A stretch of 64,000 bases of DNA, from the NCBI GenBank assembly GCA_012931725.1, contig CM022950.1, positions 64,165,984 through 64,229,983 of the forward strand. Direction: 5' to 3'. The stretch comes from Litsea cubeba (Eukaryota > Streptophyta > Magnoliopsida > Laurales > Lauraceae). The notes under the pieces are model-generated. The model had not been told where the DNA came from, made no database searches, and saw only the letters and a list, made by a program, of their open reading frames with translations. The position numbers were made by a program, and so were the translations under genes. This document shows positions 11,123-27,900 of the stretch, in pieces (the first letter of the stretch is position 1; every line of letters begins with the position of its first letter).

Positions 11123-11491
11123 TCAGAAATGGGATGAGAATTTTCTGTTTAGAGAGACCAGACCATACTCTTGCTTGGGAGTAACTATAAGAGATGGGTA
11201 AGATAGAACTGGTAGTCCCCATTGGGAAGAGAGTACGATTGTTGGATAGGAAACATCAATTCTCATTCTACTCACAAAATCTGCATAGATTCCAGCCATT
11301 CTACCTGGCTTCATAACCATTGAAATCCTCCTCCAATTCAATCGCCTGCGCGGTGAGACAAAAAAACCCATCACCCTTCCATTCATCTGCTTCACCCTTC
11401 TTCTTTTGGACCTCACCGCATCTTCATCCTCATTAATTAGCTTCTTGTAGTGTTGTCTGGAACACCCTTCAATCATATCTCTAATGCCCAT
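11123..11491 (-). CDS. Small uncharacterised plant protein (122 aa)
   Basis: A single-exon frame starts with a genuine ATG at 11491 and ends at 11123. The protein is basic in its first half (AVRSKRRRVKQMNGRV) and carries the ordered segment RRRLNWRRISMVMKP, then GIYADFVSRMRID, then YPTIVLSSQWGLPVLS. That segment reads like a conserved plant domain rather than chance, and I have a weak recollection of similar short proteins in other plants, but I cannot assign a function. No signal peptide or membrane segment is evident. Upstream on the coding strand is a long CT/GA microsatellite (11791-11896), a common feature of plant 5' regions. An alternative is a chance open frame. Confidence 0.5.
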   Translation of the reverse strand: MGIRDMIEGCSRQHYKKLINEDEDAVRSKRRRVKQMNGRVMGFFVSPRRRLNWRRISMVMKPGRMAGIYADFVSRMRIDVSYPTIVLSSQWGLPVLSYPSLIVTPKQEYGLVSLNRKFSSHF

Positions 11492-11788
11492 GAAAAGAAG
11501 AAAGCAAACAGTTCTTTCTTTCTCTTGCTAAGATGGTTATGGTTTGTAGAAAGCGGGTGGTTTCTTATATGGGGTTTGTACTGCTCCCAGTCATATTTAA
11601 AGGGAGAGAGTGTGGCTGAGAATTCGAGTTTGGGAGGTGTTTGTATTGGAGCACATGGGAGAATCAATTTCTATTGTTAAATTCAAGCAGTAGCTGTGTA
11701 AGGAAGAGACGAAGATTGCCTACGTTTCGATTCCTTCCAACACATGGCTAACATCATATAATTAAGTAATTTATGCCTAGAAAGAGAT

Positions 11789-15579
<3,791 letters not shown>

Positions 15580-15915
15580 TCAATCAAAAAGAGAGAGAAA
15601 CCTATTCTTTCTTTTATCGGACAAGTTCCAATGGTTGGAGGATGATCTATTCATACTCATGTTCATGTTCATGTTGATGAATGGGTGAAGCCTAGACCTC
15701 CTTCGACCACCATAGTAGTATATATGTTTGAACCTTGACCAGATAAAGCGTCGTAGCCTGCGGAGCTTGAGCCACACCACCCTCCTCACACGTATCAGAG
15801 ATAGCTTCAGCCTTTCCATAGCGCTTTTTTTCCTACATAAGTTGTAGCTCCGGAGGAACAGCTGCCTCTTCTCCATGTACGAATTATCCCACAAAACCAT
15901 TTCTGACCGAAACAT
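15580..15915 (-). CDS. Small highly basic uncharacterised plant protein (111 aa)
   Basis: A single-exon frame begins with ATG at 15915. It is strongly basic, with the core KRQLFLRSYNLCRKK, then MERLKLSLIRVRRVVWLKLR, then RRFIWSRFKHIYYYGGRRR. A Met/Asn repeat (NMNMNMSMN) and a Ser/Asn-rich end follow. The regular spacing of Arg/Lys and aromatic residues in the core looks selected. I believe similar short proteins exist in other plants, but no function is known to me. GA and CT microsatellites lie just upstream (15934-15953 and 16131-16167), consistent with a plant 5' UTR/promoter. No membrane segment or signal peptide is evident. A chance frame cannot be excluded. Confidence 0.5.
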   Translation of the reverse strand: MFRSEMVLWDNSYMEKRQLFLRSYNLCRKKSAMERLKLSLIRVRRVVWLKLRRLRRFIWSRFKHIYYYGGRRRSRLHPFINMNMNMSMNRSSSNHWNLSDKRKNRFLSLFD

Positions 15916-15933
15916 AATCCTTAGTTAGACCAG

Positions 15934-16127
15934 AGAGAGAGAGAGAGAGAGATGGGGAGATGGGGTAGTATCTTTATAACAAGAGATGATGAAGATGAAG
16001 ATGAAGAAGAAGATAAGGGTTGTGAGGGGCGGTTGGATATTTACTAGTAACAGAAGCAACAAAGTTGGGAAAACTAACGAGCACCCAACACTACAGAGAG
16101 GACGCTTGAAAGACAAGGAGGAAGAAG

Positions 16128-16167
<40 letters not shown>
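15934..16167. repeat. GA and TC microsatellites upstream of the small basic gene
   Basis: A (GA)10 run near 15934 and a (TC)18 run near 16131-16167 bracket about 180 bp of GA-rich sequence. On the minus strand this is the 5' side of the gene starting at 15915. GA/CT runs of this kind are common in plant core promoters and 5' UTRs. Confidence 0.75.
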
Positions 16168-16168
<1 letters not shown>

Positions 16169-16199
16169 ACATATTGATATGTGTATATATATAATGTCA

Positions 16200-17895
16200 A
16201 AAGAGTGTGTGGGGAATGTTGTAATTGTAAGGAGAAAAAAGAGAGATGATGGAGGAGGTGGTTGTTTTGTCAAAGGTAAATATAATAATAAAAGGCAAAG
16301 AAAGGAAAGAGGGGGTGGTTATTGTTTGGTGGGGAGTGGAGATTGATTTGGATTAAAGGGAAGGAGAAATGAGATGAAATGGAGGGGCGTTTGCTTTAGA
16401 GGAATGCGCAGGCGTTATGCGACTTTTCCTCTTCTTTGATTGATAGCAGAGAGCAGAGAGAGAGAGAACGAATGATTGTGATGTGAGACGGTCATATTCG
16501 TCTCCTTGTGCCTTTCACTTTACTCTCTTTCCTTTTTATTAAACATATTATTTCTCTTCGTCAGGACCGTTGGGGATGGTTGGGATTAATCGTCGGTTTC
16601 ATCTTGTAATGGTATGGAAACATGGAAAGTGATGGTCAAAAGTCTGACTTGACTAATGGGATGATTTGAGCTGTCCTCTTGCCTTTTATTATTTAAATTA
16701 ATATAATTTAGTTTCAGTTTTAGTTTAGTTATACTCACGTGCCAAAACAAAAGGAGGAGTCAATTAGGAACAAAGATCATAAACTCATTCGCCAAACCTG
16801 CCTACCACAGGTTTAAGACATTCTAACCCGTCCAAAAACAAAAACAAAAAACTAACATAGAACCCCCACCCCTGACCCCACCCAAACAATCAAATTGGGT
16901 CACCAGCCCAACCCAACCTATTACAATCCCAACATGTGTTCAGTCTTACGGTGGGACCATAGGACCCACTTCTATTAGAGTGAAATCTGAAGATGGGATT
17001 CATCTTAAAAGGTCCATTTTATCTTTATGTGGGCCCACGATGGAGAGCCCCGGACTCACATCCTAACAGTTAACTGTACTGTACAACTATGATTGTGGCA
17101 CCGCACAGTCCCAGGCCTACCCAATGTCAATGGCAATTTGTGCATTTGTTCAAGCACATTTTTAAATTTTCAGCTTTCATTCTTTTATTATTATAGCGTT
17201 CAAGGAAGGAAAGAAAGGAAAGAAAGGCAGGAATGAATATGATATCGGTGGCGGTGCCTCACATTTCACTCGGCTCAATAAGATCCATGTGATGGACGTT
17301 GGAAGCTAATAGGCCGAGTCGTCTTCTGTGCCAGGTACAAGGGACCATCCATCCTCTCCTCGTATCACATTCACATGGGCTGTGGCAGACTAGTTTTAAC
17401 ATTACAAGGAACCGTGTGCAGACACTAGAGACAGCCAGCTTGGAGCTTCTTTCTCTCTCTTGCCTTCCATCCCAAGTTTTCTGACTCTAATGTCAATTGG
17501 TCTTTCACAATGTCTACGGTGGGGTGGGCCAAAGTGGTCTCCACTGTGGGTGGGGGTGGTACTATTTTCATTGAATGAACCGCCCTCAGCCCTCCATTGC
17601 TATCATCAAACCCTCATCCCATCCATCCTTCAACTACCCTGTTTTAGCAATGCCTGTAGCTCACTTGAAATATGAAAGCCACAAGCTTACAGGTCTTAAT
17701 CCTATTCTTATAATGGAACTACCAAAAGGCAAAAAATGGCTGCTGACTTATTCCGCGTCAACCATTTTCATTATACTGGCTATATCCTTCCAAAAAGACC
17801 AACAATGCCCTTAGTTCCCCTTGTTCAGTTTGATATGCTCCTTTATTTTTCCAGTTTCCTTAAACAAAAAACGCAATATATATATATATATATTC
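16200..17895. other. Intergenic, no supported gene
   Basis: Nothing recognisable beyond short purine-rich runs (for example ggaaggaaagaaaggaaag near 17205) and a TA microsatellite at 17878-17894. Confidence 0.4.
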
Positions 17896-18858
17896 GAGCA
17901 AGGCTCCCCTAGCCTCAAACTTAGGAAGAAAATTTCTTAAGCTCATGCTTGTGGGGCCCACTTTTGGTCCATCCAAAATGGACCAAACATGTGACCCCCT
18001 TAAATTGCACATGTCCACCAACTTTCGGTAAGATACGAATTTACTAAACCGTTGGATTAACTATATATCAATCTGAATGGATTGTTGACCATTAAACACT
18101 TGGGCCCATATGGAGATGATAAAAATTACAGTTGGAGCTGATTTTTTACAGGGAGGAAGATCCTAGGGAGTCCTTGAAATCCTCCCCACTCCATCCCCAT
18201 GTGAGTCCCCAAGTGAGCCCCACCATACACTTGAACTTACCTTATCCTAAGCTTGAGCTTAGAGGAAAGCTCCCATAAGCCCCTAAGCTTAGGGAAAAAA
18301 TTTCATAAGCTCGTGCTTGTGGGGCCCACCTTTGGTCCATTAAAATGGACCAAACACATGATCCCCTTAAATTGCACATGTCCACCAACTTTCGGTAAGA
18401 TCCGAATTTACGGGACCGTTGGATTGACTATATATCAATCCAAATGAATTCCTGACCATTAAACCCTTGGGCCCATATGGAGATGATAAAAATTACGGCT
18501 ATGGTTGATTTTTTGCAGGGAGGAAGATCCTAGGGAGTCCTTGAAATCCCCCCCACCCCATCCCCATGTGGGTCCCCAAGTGGGCCCACCACTCACTTGA
18601 GCTTACCTTATTTTAAGCTTGAGCTTAGAGAGAAAATTTCGTAAGCTCGTGCTTGTGGGGCCCACCTTTGGTCCATCCAAATAGACCAAACACATGACCG
18701 CCTTAAATTGCAGATGTCCACCAACTTTCGGTAAGATCCGAATTTACTGGACCGTTGGATTGACTATATATCAATCTAAATGGATTGTTGACCATTAAAC
18801 TATTGGGCCTATATGGAGATGATAAAAACTACGGTTGGGGCTGATTTTTTGCATGGAG
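17896..18858. repeat. Three tandem copies of a ~340-bp repeat between TA microsatellites
   Basis: The marker cttgtggggcccac recurs at 17948, about 18316 and about 18652. Every copy contains ccaactttcggtaagat, ccgttggatt, ctatatatcaatc and a gatgataaaaa segment. The spacings are about 368 and 336 bp. The array is bordered on the left by (TA)n at 17878-17894 and on the right by (TA)n near 18860-18888. Copies 1 and 2 are separated by an extra aagcttgagcttag stretch. Confidence 0.85.
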
Positions 18859-19380
18859 TATATATATAAATATATATATATATATATGAGAATCTGGATC
18901 CTCAAACATACCTTTTGGGTCTTAAAAAATAACAAATTAAGAAATTATTTGTGCGGCTGACCGACCTTACAAGATACAAGAGGACTTTTAAATCCAATCA
19001 TCTAAAAAAAAAACAACCAGCTCCATTGAATGTTACACGCCATCTCATCTAATATCATGAAATGGACAATCAACAAATAAAGAGTGAAGTTTCTATTTTG
19101 ACCATCCATTGTGTCTCCCTTAAATCCACACCATTGAACTTGACTTTTATGCAACTATGTACAAAAATTTGCTGCCTCCCAGTTTGCATGAAATAAATAA
19201 AAATTGAGTAAAGAAAAGAACAGAGGGCAGAAAGGAACTGGAATGTCTTAAAAACTGTAAGATTACCAGCCCACAAAATTTTCTGCTCCTACCCAGTCAT
19301 GCTAACAGATAAAAACGAGCTTTAATATCAATCAAATGTCTATGGACCTGTAAACTCAGAGAGAATTCTGGATATGCCCT

Positions 19381-22300
19381 CTAAATTTTCAAACCAGAAT
19401 GGATAGCAACCACTCCACCCACAAGATTTTCATACTCAACCTTCTGAAACCCCGCATCTGAGATCATTCCAGCAAAAGTTTCCTGCATGTCCAAGCACAA
19501 AACAGAGAAGCTATAAATATAGAAAGTGAAGAAACCCAGGTAACAATGGAAAGTGAAGAGACCCAGGCATCGTCTACTTGTCAAAGAGAATGAAACAACA
19601 GCATAAATATTCACACTTCCTTTTTAGTCAAACAAAATTCAAAAAACATTTTACTCCGCAAAAAAAACATAACATTAATGTTGGAAGACAAGCTTTGATT
19701 TCAATTGATCAACAACAAACAATTCCACACACTTTATCTGCATTGGTGCATGACATCCACTGCTTTACCTGCAGGTGTGAGCATTTGCACATACTGCTTC
19801 ACCTGGATGCTTTATATGTGGGGTGATGGACATGAATGCATCCTCATAATTAATGCAAGTGTTCATGCAGCATAGCAAGCTGAGGGTTTTAGAGTTCACC
19901 TGAGTGGGAAACCGGCGAATACTCTCAACCAGGTACTGGTAAGATTCTCGGTCACTCGCAACTAGCTCTCCCATAGCCGGAATTACTGAAAATGAGTAGT
20001 AGTCATACCTATGCAAGAGAAAATTCATGCTGCAGTCAAGAGGATAACCAAGACCCGCTACTACCCTCCACACTTAATGTCAACATGGATGGCTCAGTGT
20101 CACTATCAAGCATTGAAAATCTTATGAGGTTATTTTCATCCAAAGCACACTTCTAAAATTTGCTCTTTTTCTTTTTTTTAATATTAACATTTGTTGAAAA
20201 AGCTTCTCTCTGGAACTAGATGCCGCATTTTCTATTCAAGAAAATTAACCGATTATCATTTCAGATATCTACTTAGACCAAATTACCTGTGAATTTGATT
20301 TCAGTGGCGGAAACTGTTGAAAATAACTACTCCATGCACTTCTCTTCTAATGCCTCTATTGTGAAGGATTAATGAACTGGAAAGGTGTTCAGGAAGAGGC
20401 ATTCCTTTGATTTGAGATTAGGAAATAATACTCGGATCCACGATAGCTGGAAACTTCAAAATAAGCAACATACCCATATCATATTGTATCCAATTTGAGA
20501 TTGGAAAACAATCCTAGATCAAAAGCCTTAAGAGATTCAGTTGTGAAATTTTTTTAAAACAAGTTATCTACTTGGAAGAGACAATATTTGTATTTCACTC
20601 AATTGGCAGAAGGATTACTTTGATTAACGCTTCTTTGTCAAATTTGCCAGAAAATTGTCTCTTGCCACAAGATGCTTATAGTGGTGATGGAGAAGTTGGA
20701 TCATATAGAAGGAACTTCTATGGAAAGGTCAGGTAGAAAAAGAAAATGCATCTAATGAAATGGAGCGGCATGATAAAACCAAACAGAGATAGTGGATTGG
20801 GCTTTGGGAGCTTGATGAATAAAAATTGGGCTTTGCTTGCAAAATGCTGGTAGAGATTTGGGAAAGAAAAGGAAGCTCTTTGGAGGAAAAGCATGGCCTC
20901 CAATTATGGTGAGGATGAGCGGAGTTGGGTTCCTCAGAGAGTCCCTAGATATAGAAGGTAGGGTGGTAGGAGAGTCATTTCTTCATTTGGTAATGATGAA
21001 AAAAAAAAAGTGGTTTTTATAATCGGGATGGGTAATAGTGTCCAATTTTGGTACAATGATTAGGCGAGGATCTTTTGTTAAGTTTATTTCTGAGGTTGTT
21101 TGGAGTGGTGGTCAAATAATGATTTAGTTATCAACAAAAAGCAGAGCAACTCCATGGTTGTCAAAGCAAACTGGGATATTATGCTCAAACCTGATAATGG
21201 TTCAGCCAATTGATAGTCTTAGTCAAAACAAAGACAGAGAAGTTTTGACTCCACTTACACATTTCATTGTCACAGGTTTACACTCCATTTAAGTCAATAT
21301 GTCAAGTTTCCATGAGAATAAAGATAGGCTGGTGATAATCCTACTTAATATCAACACTATGACTTGGACTGGCATTTCTCATGGCGTTCACAAAGTAGAA
21401 AAGTTTATCTTGGATCTTCCCAAGGCTTATCCAACAGCTGTCACCGTATCATTCATTCTATTCGAAGTACACTTGGTTTGGGTTTATTCTATTCTCCTCC
21501 GCTCTTCACTTCATGACCTACATAGGGATGGTTGTGCAATTACAATGAGAAACACTATGTTTTTAGGCTCCTCTCTCATTTCATAGAAAGAACAACAGGC
21601 GGACTTCTATCCAAATCCCCCGCAGAATCCAAATATTACTGTGTCCTTATTCATTAGCCTCTAGTAAATCATGTAGTGCTGTCAACTTTTCAAGAATTTA
21701 GAGTCACTAGCAACCCTACCCAGTCATCTCCACCATCAATAGTTCTGTACAATAAGGAATCCACTCCTCTTGGGGCTTATAGATTGAATGTAAATGGTAG
21801 CTCCAAAGGTAACCAAGTCCATTGTTTGTAGGGGATATCAAATAAAACCATCTTGAAGAAACACTGATGTTCTTCTTGGGCCTAGCAGGAAACAGGGATG
21901 GGAGACTCCAGTAGCACAACAATTCTAACCATTAAAGGCAGAGGCGGACCCACGTATTCATGACCTGGGGCGACCAAATTCCAAATTCCTCTTCAAATGG
22001 TATTGGGCCTTGGCCCACGCCCCACATCAATAAAATCCTCACCCCATATCAAAAAGGCAGAACGAAAAAAAAAAATCCAGAATCCTCTTTCGAGTTTCGA
22101 CCTTCCCTCTTCGGCTCTTCCGACCTACTCTCTTCCTTCGACGGTTCAGGTAACTCTCTCTCCCTCTCCCTCTCTGGCTAGGGTTTGTGCAGTTTCCTCT
22201 CTTCTTTTCCTTCCTCTCTTCCTCCTTTGCACATTAGGGTTTATGTTTTAGTTTTCTTTTTTCTTTTGAAGTGATGATTTCAGTGCCCTCTGTTCTATTA

Positions 22301-24933
22301 AAAATGAGAAAAGGGTGATTGAGATTCTGAAGAATATGTTCTCTTTCCGTCTCTCTTTCTCTGATAAATGGAGGGAATTAGGGAAATCAAAGTGTAGAGA
22401 TATTGTCTCTGGGCCTCTAGCCCTTTCATCTTTGTTGGACTTGGCAATTTGATTGTTGACTCGATCACATTAATGCTTTTGTTTCTTCTTTTAGTTGTGA
22501 ATTTTTATTTGATTTGATTTGGGTAAATGAGATAAGGAGATGCATGTGATGTTCTATAGGCTATAGCACATCTTTTCTTTCTTCACTTTGGACTGATGAG
22601 GAAATTTGAAGATAAACTTCAGTTGCTTTCTGATGCAATCTCTTGCAAAAAGGGGATCAACTTATTTTATTATAATATGTTGGGTGAAATTGTTGCAGTG
22701 GTAGGAGATTGACATGCTGCAATCGTGGACGCATCAAGTTATGAACCATATTGTTACAAGAGGAGAAATTTGCTTTCATACTTTTTGAATGTTCCTTAAC
22801 CGAAACATAAACGAAGTATACAACATATTCTGTGGATTGAAAATATCATACAAAAATAAGTATTCAGAAGCATAATTGGAATTTAAAAGTAAATTTAATA
22901 TCAATGTAGTAGAAAAACATAATGTAATTTGATGGATGGCATAATGGATGCATTTACTTTAAAAAAATACTATGATGAACTTATGAAGACAATCACAGTT
23001 GATTCATACATTCTAACATATAGTTGGTGTGCATAAAACACAACATAAGGTGGGTAAAAGAGCGAGACTAACAATGACTCTCAAACCCAATTTCTCATCA
23101 TCCAATCCTTGATACACATGAATGGATTAAACATGTGTCTCTAATCCATGGTTTTTCTCATCATCTAATTGTCCACACACATCAATAGAGAAACTATCCC
23201 CTCACTATGGGTTTCCCCTTTTAATAGCTCTAATCCATCTACTTCACTACCTCAAAGAACCTTATAGCCCCTAAAATCATCTGCCCCTACCAATAGTCCC
23301 TTCAAAGTAACAGTTAGAGGGTTACCCAACAAATATTCTTTCACCAGCCATCATATGTTGTTGTAAACCCAGTAATATTTCATAAGAAAAAATACGTCTC
23401 TGTGTGTGAGAGAGAGAAAGAGAGAAGAGAAAGAACAGAATACATAATGTTCTTCCTCAGCAATTGAGTTTAAGATGTACAAACAAAAAAAAATCGAAAT
23501 CCAAAAAGAAAAGAAAGGAGAACCATTTAACCAATCAATCAACATGATCATTAAAACTATGGAATAATGTGTATTACTTCTTTAGAATTTCTTTATTATT
23601 GTTGTAGTTTGATTGTCAAATTGTGTGCTAATTTCTTGAGGATTCGCGATTTGGGTGTTGTGGCTTAAAAATTTATTTACAAATCAGGTGTTAGTAGTAG
23701 GATTCCTTATAAAAAGAAGTTGTTTAAAATCATGTCTTTGATGTATGTTAGAAATGGTGATTATTGGTGGTTGGCGAGGATTTTGATGTAATTGACCTTA
23801 TCTTTGAATCAAATATGGAAAAATATTACAAAAAACAATCAACTACCAATCCACCATCTCCGACTCCAAAGAATGATAAGAATGATGAAATGCCATCATC
23901 CTCGAAGAAAAGGCGTGTCGAGGTTAACTTGATTGATCTTCCCGCAAATCCTGGGTTACGGAATCCAACCTCAAGCTATCATCCTACGGATAGGGACCAA
24001 GTCCAAAGAGCATATCTACAAAAAGGCACTTGTCAGCCTCATGACCATAAGTTTCGGGGTGTGGACAAGATAAGAGGCGATTTAATCCTTTTTTGTTTAA
24101 GAATTACGACAGTTGGTTGGAGTACAACAAAGAAAAAGATGCTGCATTCTGCATGTGTTGTTATCTTTTTGGGGAGGAAACGCGTTATGATGCTTCTATA
24201 ACTCAAAGATTTAAAAGTTGGAGGAAAAACGAAAGAATTGAAAATCATGTGGGAGGCTCGAATAGTGTTCATAATCAAGCATATGAGAAGTGTCAGAACT
24301 TATTGAATCAAGAGCAACACCTTATTGAATCAAGAGCAACACATTGAGACGATTATTGTCAAGCAATCAAGTCAAGCTCGAACAGATTATCGAATCCGTT
24401 TAAAGGTAACATTTGCTTCTGTTAGATTTCTTCTGCGCCAAGGATTGCCTTTTCGTGGTCATGATGAATTTGAAGATTCAAACAATATGGGTAACTTCCT
24501 TGAGCTTTTACAAGTACTTGCCAATCAAAATGAAGCTATTAGAAGAGCTGTATTGGGAAATGCTCCTGAGAATCTAAAATTGACCTCCCCTAAGCAAGGA
24601 TGAAAATAGCGGTAGCGGCGGGCGTAGCGGCCCGCCGCCAAAACGCTACGAAGCGGGGGATACGTAGCATAGCGGGGATACGTAGCGGCGTAGTGGTGCG
24701 ATTTGAAATAATCGCCCAAAAAATCTAAAAAAATTCCTAGAAAATCCAGAAAATTGTAAAATGAAAGAATATGTGGTTCTTTTGCAAAAGTAAGTAAGAA
24801 AAGGGGGCGTAGCGGTGCCCTCAATATATGAAGTCCTGTATCGCTGTATAAATAGAAAATAATAGTAATGATTAGTTTTTTCACATGTATTCATGTTTCT
24901 TAGTCATACTAACTTAGAAAGTAATGGAAAGCT

Positions 24934-24976
<43 letters not shown>

Positions 24977-27900
24977 AGAACATGAAATAAAGGCATAAGA
25001 CTTAAGAGTTAGGTCATTACTCATTAATGAACATTGAACAATTAAATATCAATACTTCAACATTCTAGGTTCAAACTCAATCAAGTGAATGAACTATGAA
25101 GTTATGAAGTGATCAATAATCAACATTCAACACCAATTTAAAAATGACAGAGTAGAGAGTTAGTGAAGGAAATAGGAATACCTTAGTGACTTAGTCACCA
25201 GCACAATGAGGGTTCTTTATAAAATAATTTAATTAAGACCAATTTGAAATCTAGTAGTAATAGATAACTATATCTTTACTACTATACAATTTCAAACATA
25301 ATTAAACAGGTTTAATATCTTATCTAGCAAGTTATGATAATAATAGACATCCAAGCACAAAAATGGAAAGCAACCAGCAAAAGAGTCTTAGCTATCATGG
25401 TCAAGTATGATCCTTTTATCTTCTTGATTGCCACTTTCTCAAAAACATGCGCTTCGCAGAGGGGGTCCGGAGGTATCCCCTGGCTGGGGTCGAGTTGACC
25501 GGTCAGCTCGAGGGGCCCAGGGGGCTGCGCCCCTAGCGGGGGGTCGGGGAAAAAAAAAAAAAAAGAGGAAACGTAGCGGCCACCACGGTACGTGGCGGCT
25601 TTATAGCGGCCACTACGGGCCGCCACGGATGTGACGGCCGATATTTCGGCCGTGGCGTGGCGGTATCCCCCGCCACGGCCGATATATCGGCCGCCACGTT
25701 TCATCCATGCCCCTAAGATTCAAAAAGACATTGTGAATGCGGCTGCCATAGAAACCACTCAAGCTATCATTTCCAAGCTAGGAGATGCACGATTTTCTCT
25801 TTTGGTGAATGAGTCTATGGATATCTCTATCAAAGAGAAAATGGTCGTTATACGCTATGTGGATAAGCGGGGATGTGTGATTGAGCGGTTTTTAGCCATA
25901 GAACATGTTACAGGCTCAATCACTTAAGCTGGCCATCGAAGCAATATTTTCCAGGCATGGATTGAGCACGTCAAGTTTATGTGGGCAAGGTTATGATGGG
26001 GCTTTTAATATGAAGGGTGCGCTTAATGGACTACAAAGGCTCATTCAGAATGAGAATCCCACCGCATTCTATGTTCATTGTTTTGCACATCAACTTCAGT
26101 TGACACTCGTTGCTGTTACAAAAGATAACAATTTAATCGACGCTTTCTTCGAGTCGGTTTCTATGGTGTTGAATGTTGTTGGAGGCTCTTGCAAACGTCA
26201 CGACATACTTCAAAATATACAGGCTGCTAAAGTCGTTAAAGCTCTCAATTCGGGCGAACTTGAAAGTGGACGGGGTTTGAATCAGAAGACTAGCCTCAAG
26301 AGGCCGGGAGATACACGTTGGGGCTCGCATCATGATACATTGATTAACTTGCTACTTATGTTCTCCTCAGTGGTTGATGTGCTTGATATTTTCTCAGATG
26401 ATAATACGAGTGAACACAAGGGCTCTGCCACTAACTTATTGAGTGTATTGGATGATTTTGATTTTGCATTTAAAATGCATTTGATGAGAGATATATTGGA
26501 GATCACCAATGAATTATCAAAGTTATTGCAGCAAAAAGATTAAAATATTATTACTGCCATGGAACTAGTGAGAGTGTCGAAGCAACGGCTGCAAATGATG
26601 AGAGACGATGGGTGGGATTCTCTCCTATTTGAAGTCCATTCATTTTGTGATAAATATGAAATCATCATTCCTAATATGAATGATATGTTTGTTGGACGAA
26701 AGCGATCACAACGTAAAGATGAATTGACAAATCTCCATCATTTTCGAGTCGACATGTTCTATGCTACTATTGATTCGCAACTTCAAGAGCTCAACCGCCA
26801 CTTTAATGTGGTGAACACCGAGTTGCTTCTTTGTGTGGCATGCTTGGATCCAAGTGATTTATTCTCTGCTTTCGATAGGGAAAAACTGATCCGGCTCTCC
26901 CAATTATATCCAAATGATTTTTCAGACTTAGATCGGGTGAGACTTGATAGTCAACTTTCGACTTATATCACTGATATGCGCACCAATAGTAAGTTTTTCG
27001 GAGTGAAAGGAATTAGCAGCCTTGCTCAGAAGATGGTTGAAACAGAAAGGGACATTGCATATCCTTTAATTTATTTGCTCTTGAAATTAGCGCTAACCCT
27101 ACCAATTGCCACTGCTACTGTTGAGAGGGTATTTTCTGCTATGAAAATCGTTAAGAATCGACTGCGCAGTCGAATGGAAGACGAGTGAATGAATGATTGT
27201 TTGCTTGTGTATATCGAAAATGACATATTCAATAGCATTGATGATGAGACAATCATGCAACGCTTTCAAAACATGAAGAGCCGTAGAGGGCAATTGTAAA
27301 AAAACTTTGTTTTGGAGTTGAGATGACTTTTGATGAGAGAAGCGTATGTTAGTTGATGTCCAATCGTTAATATGTACTTCTTTCTTCGGGTTGATATCCG
27401 AATTTTTTGGAGGTTGTGAACCCTTTCGTTTTGGGGATGATTGGTTTGCCCTCATTTTTTGGGAGACTTTTTTGTTTTCAGTATACTTCTCTTATACTGT
27501 AAATTTTGGAGAAATGAAGTCATCATTTCAAATAAGAAATATATTAAGTTGATATAGTTAAATATTTTGCATCTATTTACATGGAATACATTTTTTTTTT
27601 TTTTGTTATTGTTGATGTGAAAAAATTATAGCAAAAGTTTAGCCCCACCTAAACGAAAATCCTGGGTCCGCCTCTGATTAAAGGACTCAAAGTAGTTGCA
27701 TCTAATTTCCACAGTATGGTATTAGTGAAAGGCAACGCGCAAAATGAAAATATTTCATGAGTGAATAGCAAGCCGGAGGGTCCTTGGGGATTTTTCTATA
27801 CCTTTAATGAAATTAAAAGGCTAGCTTGCTCTTCCAAAAGAAGAAATAAGAATGCAGAAGCACTAGCAAAATCAGGCATTGAAAGGGAGAGTCTCTTTTT

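Larger units (their letters stand above)
23815..27299 (+). pseudogene. Tip100-like hAT transposase (TTF zinc finger, DUF4371, hAT dimerisation), disrupted
   Basis: The reading starts MEKYYKKQSTTNPP (ATG 23815) and runs through FKNYDSWLEYNKEKDAAFC, where MCCYLF marks the TTF-type zinc finger. The DUF4371 RNase H-like core follows (SLCGQGYDGAFNMKGALNG, FYVHCFAHQLQLTLV), then a hAT dimerisation block (LPIATATVERVFSAMKIVKN) and the end MQRFQNMKSRRGQL. Disruptions are a frame change near 24080, a 22-bp tandem duplication at 24300-24343, a 1.1 kb element inserted at 24595, another frame change near 25915, TAA at 26541-26543 and TGA at 27186-27188. The gene cannot make a full-length protein. It lies wholly inside the 5.7 kb element and would have mobilised it. 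Confidence 0.9.
21939..27676 (+). mobile_element. Complete Tip100-like hAT element (5738 bp), perfect 8-bp TSD
   Basis: The ends are inverted copies of CAGAGGCGGACCCA (14 bp), close to the CAGGGGCGGAG-type termini known for Tip100-like plant hAT elements. The direct flank attaaagg is repeated exactly on both sides (21931-21938 and 27677-27684). Inside, a non-coding 5' part of about 1.8 kb includes a CT-rich leader with a possible splice donor near 22148 (ttcag|gtaac). A TTF/DUF4371/hAT-dimerisation transposase pseudogene follows. The element sits inside a LINE relic in COQ5 intron 6, in antisense orientation to COQ5. Confidence 0.95.
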
